From Takakia lepidozioides (taxonomy: Eukaryota > Streptophyta > Takakiopsida > Takakiales > Takakiaceae), in contig CM060732.1 of the NCBI GenBank assembly GCA_030704615.1, positions 53,673,053 to 53,737,052 of the forward strand: a stretch of 64,000 nucleotides of DNA, written 5' to 3'. A model generated the notes under the pieces. That model saw only the letters and a program-made list of their open reading frames with translations, searched no databases and was not told the origin of the DNA. The translations under genes and the position numbers were made by a program. Shown piece by piece: positions 59,970-64,000 of the stretch (within the stretch, counting starts at the first letter, position 1; each line of letters starts with the position of its first letter).

Positions 59970-62900
59970 GTGTGTTTCAATTGCGGAGAGCCCGGGCACA
60001 TGGCCAAGAAGTGCACGAAACCCCGACAATTGAACATGACTCGGGCAACCACGGAGCTGTCGGAAGATACCATCAGTCGCTTGGTGGAAGCGGTGGTCGC
60101 CAGGACTTGCAAGGTAGGCAAATATTCTTTTGAGTTGTATCAGGAAACTGGCGCATTGCGTAAAGGGAGTCACTTATTGTTCGTGGATGGGATAATATCC
60201 GGAACTAACGTGTCATTGTTGGTGGACACAGGAGCGTCGCACTCCTTCATGACACCGGCAACGGCGCGAAAGTTGGGACTCCCGACAAGTGACGTGGGGG
60301 CCTCTATTGAGGTGCGTTCTGCCAAAGGAGAACCACAGTTGGCAACAAGGTTGGCGTTTGATGTTCCTCTTCAACTGGGGAGTTGGGAGGGACGTGAGAA
60401 CTTCACCATCTACGAGATCGATGGAGTGGATCTCATTTTGGGGATGACCTTTTTGAGCAAATCCGGAGCAGTCATAGATGGCCGCAAGAGAGTAGTCACG
60501 CTGCCATGTGGGAATGGTGGCGAGGTCTTACGAGTGTCGGAAACGCCCAAATCCGTGGGAGGGCGAATAAACCTTCTGTCAGCAAGGGAGTGGGCCGTGG
60601 AGGAGGCACACGAGCCCCAATTTTTGCTTTACATTAGAGAAGTGAAGGGAGAAGGCGATGGGGAGCCGAGCCCAAATTGGATCAAGGGGATTTTGGAGAA
60701 ATACCAGGATGTGATGCCGGAGGATTTACCAAGCGGCTTGCCATCGCGAAGAGGAGTTGACCACAAGATTGAGGTGATACCGGGATCGGAACCGCCTGCC
60801 AAGGCACCCTACCGGTTGAGCCACAGGGAGTTGGTCGAGCTGAAGACTCAGCTCAAGGATCTAATGTCAAAGGGGTACATCCGGCCGAGTAAGTCACCTT
60901 ACGGAGCCCCGGTGCTATTCGCAGACAAGAAGGATGGGACGCTGCGGATGTGTGTCGGTTACAGGGCTCTGAATAAGGTGACTATCAAAAACCGGTACCC
61001 TTTGCCAAGGATCGACGACCTTTTCGATCGGTTGGCAGGAGCGAAGTATTTCAGCCGGATCAATCTGCGCTCCGGCTATCATCAAATTCAAGTGGCGGAA
61101 GGAGATGAGGAGAAGACCGCGTGCAGGACGAGGTATGGTTCGTATGAGTTCTTGGTGATGCCTTTTGGGCTCACCAACGCACCCGCAACCTTTAGCACGC
61201 TGATGAACAGCCTTTTCCAGGAGTGGTTGGATGACTTTGTGATCGTGTACATCGACGACATCTTGGTGTATTCGAAAACAAAGGAGGAGCACCTGGAGCA
61301 CCTCAAAAGGGTGTTCCAGAAATTGCGAGAAGGAAAGCTGTATGCCAAAGCTTCAAAGTGCATTTGGGGTCACAAAAGTGGAGTTCCTGGGGCATGTGAT
61401 TACACAGGATGGGATCAAAATGGATGACAGGAAGGTGAGGGCAATTTTGGACTGGGAGCCTCCGACTTCGGTCCCGGGAGTGCGATCCTTCCTAGGACTC
61501 GCCTCCTATTACCGGAAGTATGTGAGAAATTTCGCCAAAATCGCGGGGCCGCTGTCAGACCTTCTGTGTAAATCTAAAGTCTGGGCATGGAACACTTTTT
61601 GTGACCAAGCTTTTGCTGAATTGAAGCAGCGGATGGCGGAAGCTCCAGTCTTGAAAATCCCGGAGTTTGATCGTCCGTTCGAGATACATACAGATGCGTC
61701 GGACTTCGCGATTGGGGGTGTACTGATGCAAGATGGACGTCCAGTGGCTTACGAAAGTAAGAAACTGAATGAAGTGGAGCGACGGTGGCCGACGCACGAG
61801 AAAGAGATGAAGGCGGTGGTGCACTGTCTTGAGCTTTGGCGCCACTATGTTGGTTCCAACCTAGTGAAGGTGTTCGCGGACAATGTCACGGTGAAGTATT
61901 TTGCCACGCAGCCCAAGTTGTCCCCAAAACAACTTAGGTGGCAAGATACTTTGGCGGTGTTCGACGTGGATATCCAGTACAAACCGGGACGAGACAACGT
62001 GGTGGCCGATGCTTTAAGTAGAAAGCAGTAGCTCTTGTTGGTGTACAAGGGCGAGATGGCGCTCCAAAGGAAGATCCGGAAGGCTTGCCGGAAGGATGAG
62101 CTGGCAAAGTCCGTGATGCAGGACTTGAGGATGGGGGTTAAATCGCAGTTCCACTTGCAAAATGGACTGCTCCGGTATAAGCAAAAGCGTCTCTATGTGC
62201 CGAAGGGAGGGATCAAAGATAGTCTCTTGAGAGAATGCCATGATAGCCCGTTTGCAGGCCACGGCGGAGCCAAGCGCACCGCGGCACTCTTGAAGAAAGA
62301 GTATTTCTGGCCCAAACTAAGGGAGGAGGCAGAGGAGTATGTCAAGACATGCACCACATGCCAACAAAATCGGAGCGAGTACAAAAAGCAAGCGGGGCTG
62401 TTACAACCCTTGCCGATTCCAGAGGGGACTTGGGAAAGCGTCTCGATGGATTTCATGACTGCTATGCCGCTGTCAAAAGGATTCGATGCAATCATGGTGG
62501 TGGTGGATAGGTTCATAAAATGGCCATTCAGTCCTTATCCAAAGGAATGGAACGGCAACGGCGCAATGGAGACAGGGGCGACTTTACTTCGCCCACGTCT
62601 TAAAGCATCATGGAGTCCGAAGATATTGTCTCGGACCGCGATCCAAGTTTAGTTACGTAAATTTGGGAGGGCACTTGGAAGAAGATGGTGGGCAAGGGCT
62701 GAAGATGAGCACCCGCCTCCGACTACGACGGCCAATAGAAAGAGTGAATTCCGTAGTGAAAGCAGATCTTGCGGAATTACGTGTCGGCAGACCAACAGAC
62801 TGGGTGGAACACTTAGACGCGGCAGAGTTCTTTTATAATAACACAGAACACTCCGCAACGGGAGTTTCCCTTTCGTATTGGTCTATGGAAAAGCACCTCT

Positions 62901-63508
62901 GGTGCCGACAAGTTGGGCCACCCAGAACGTTGAGGAACCGGCAGTAGTGGCGGTACTGGAAAACGCGAGCGTTGTTGAAGCTCGCAAAGTACAACATTGC
63001 CAAAGCTAGGAAACGGTATGAAAGGCAGGCGAATCGGAAGCGAGGGAAGTGAAGTTTGAGGCAGGCACGGAGGTCTGGTTGAACATCAAGATTTCCGACT
63101 ACCTCCGGAAGTGAGTCCGAAGTTCGTACCTCCGTATGCGGGACCCTTTTGCATTCGGAAGGTTATGAATGAGGATGTGTATGAATTGAGCTGCCAGCAA
63201 ACAGCAAGGTGCACCCAGTATTCCATGTCTCCCTTTTGAAGCCTTACTTCAAATATGAAGCGCGTCCGAATCGGCATCAAGTGTTGCGTCCGCCACCTAT
63301 GCTGTTGGATCATGAAAATGAACCTGAGTACGAGGTGGAGGCAATACTTAAGTCGAGGAGGTTCAAGAACCGAGAAACGGAGTATCTCGTCAAATGGAAG
63401 GGCTATCATCATGTGGAGGCATCTTGGGTGCGTGCCTCAGAAATGGGAAACGCATCCGAGGCGGTTGCAGCTTTCGAAGGGCGACCTCAAAAGCGGAAGA
63501 AGCGTTGA
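59970..63508 (+). pseudogene. Chromovirus pol: zinc knuckle, protease, RT, RNase H, integrase, chromodomain; broken
   Basis: 59970-61427 has [14 protein letters not shown] (CCHC knuckle), [12 protein letters not shown] (aspartic protease), and RT with [41 protein letters not shown] and [11 protein letters not shown]. After a frameshift near 61365, 61370-62031 has [25 protein letters not shown] and RNase H (EIHTDASDFAIGGVLMQDG), ending in a TAG. 62035-62652 has the integrase HHCC region (HDSPFAGHGG...CTTCQQN) and first catalytic Asp (SMDFMTAMP), then breaks. 62720-62940 keeps the end of the core. 63209-63508 has FHVSLLKPYFKYE, then a chromodomain (YEVEAILKSRRF, EYLVKWKGYHHVEASW). Chromodomains target integration to marked chromatin (family knowledge). 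Confidence 0.93.
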
Positions 63509-63523
63509 TGGGGACATCAACCT

Positions 63524-63540
63524 TGGAGCGTGGGGGAGGA
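63524..63540 (+). other. Purine-rich tract (putative polypurine primer)
   Basis: gcgtgggggaggaaa shortly after the chromodomain stop resembles the plus-strand primer that sits just before a 3' LTR. The sequence after it does not start like the 5' LTR. Confidence 0.5.
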
Positions 63541-64000
63541 AATGCATGCTTAGCCCGGCTTAGCTAGCTTAGGAATCCGATTGCAAAAACTTGTATTGTA
63601 CAAAACGTGCTATAAATGAAATGGATTCCAAATGTTGTACGTCCTATTTTGTTTAGAATGGTGATGCATGGTATGGTTGGCTAGTGTGTAGAATGCATGC
63701 TAGCTTATAAAAGTGGGAGAGGTAAATTGGGTTAATCGTGTGTTTGCGTAGTGCCGAAATCGGGTGATCCCCCGAGGGGCAAGGAAACTTGCGCCTTCTT
63801 TGGGAGTTCACGTGCTAGTGCGCACCTGGCGCGTGCGCGTACTATAACTGCGCTACCGAGGGGGTTGCCTTGTAGTGCGGGCTAACGCGGAAGCCACGTG
63901 CTTCCGTTCACGTACTATAATCGTGTAGCCTCGGGACGAAGTCGTAGTGCGGCTTCGGTGTGTTCCCGTACCTCAGGCCAGCATTCCAAGGCGGACCCAA
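63541..64000. other. Sequence after pol, not matching the 5' LTR
   Basis: No gene. A ctataaatg box is at about 63610, and short direct words (cttccgttcacgtactataa-like, twice with variation at about 63830-63920) occur near the end. It could be the 3' untranslated part of the element, a diverged LTR of another family, or flanking DNA. Confidence 0.35.

Larger units (their letters stand above)
58218..64000 (+). mobile_element. Ty3/gypsy chromovirus retrotransposon, decayed; right end beyond window or rearranged
   Basis: 5' LTR 58218-58925, primer site 58928-58939, gag, protease, RT, RNase H, integrase and chromodomain in the canonical Ty3/gypsy order, then a purine-rich tract near 63528-63540. 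Multiple frameshifts and stops make it inactive. No sequence starting TGTCGCG that matches the 5' LTR is seen before 64000. Confidence 0.92.

Overview
The window is nuclear DNA of a land plant, most likely a non-seed plant (bryophyte, lycophyte or fern). The clues are plant gene families with GT-AG introns (PLATZ, GT47 exostosin, HSP20-like, GMC oxidase, homoserine kinase), a single-exon PLS-DYW pentatricopeptide-repeat protein of the type expanded in editing-rich early land plants, and a captured 5' fragment of nuclear 18S rDNA with early-land-plant-like sequence. The exact lineage is inference and is not settled here. Gene density is low and most of the sequence is transposon-derived or anonymous.

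Layout. 1-1006: minus-strand HSP20-like (IDM3-type) gene running off the left edge. 2.4-3.0 kb: MITE-like element with long inverted repeats. 3-8.4 kb: anonymous, with diverged duplications. 8.5-11.5 kb: PIF/Harbinger nuclease and Myb-like remnants, with a solo LTR that has a perfect 5-bp target duplication. 14.2 kb: end of a GMC oxidoreductase gene (minus). 16.4-19.3 kb: multi-exon GT47 glycosyltransferase (minus). 20.9-22.4 kb: AACCGG-rich repeat region with a 53-bp tandem array. 24.5-25.6 kb: LINE 3' fragment, then the DYW-PPR gene (25.7-27.7 kb). 28.7-30.1 kb: broken, intron-bearing homoserine kinase pseudogene. 33.1-37.8 kb: near full-length decayed LINE. 38.2-40.3 kb: 5' part of a second LINE. 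42.2-43.3 kb: PLATZ gene (minus).

The main discovery is at 43,613-57,501: a 13.9-kb Mutator-like element (MULE) with TIRs of about 290-350 bp and a perfect 9-bp target-site duplication, inserted about 330 bp upstream of the PLATZ start codon. It has two convergent genes. The plus-strand gene is a MULE transposase with a SWIM zinc finger, in several exons. The minus-strand gene is in five or more exons; it starts with a zinc-finger-like module, has a long Gln/Thr-rich middle and ends in a Ulp1-like (C48) cysteine-protease domain. Between the two 3' ends lies a captured 5' end of the 18S rRNA gene with probable 5' ETS. A short motif (CAGACT / AGTCTGCTG) recurs through introns, spacers and part of the second gene but is not obvious outside the TIRs. 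Both genes carry frameshifts or stops, so this copy is probably not autonomous.

58,218-64,000: a decayed Ty3/gypsy chromovirus with 5' LTR, tRNA-Met-type primer site, gag, protease, reverse transcriptase, RNase H, integrase and chromodomain; no matching 3' LTR lies inside the window. The solo LTR at 9.0 kb belongs to the same family.
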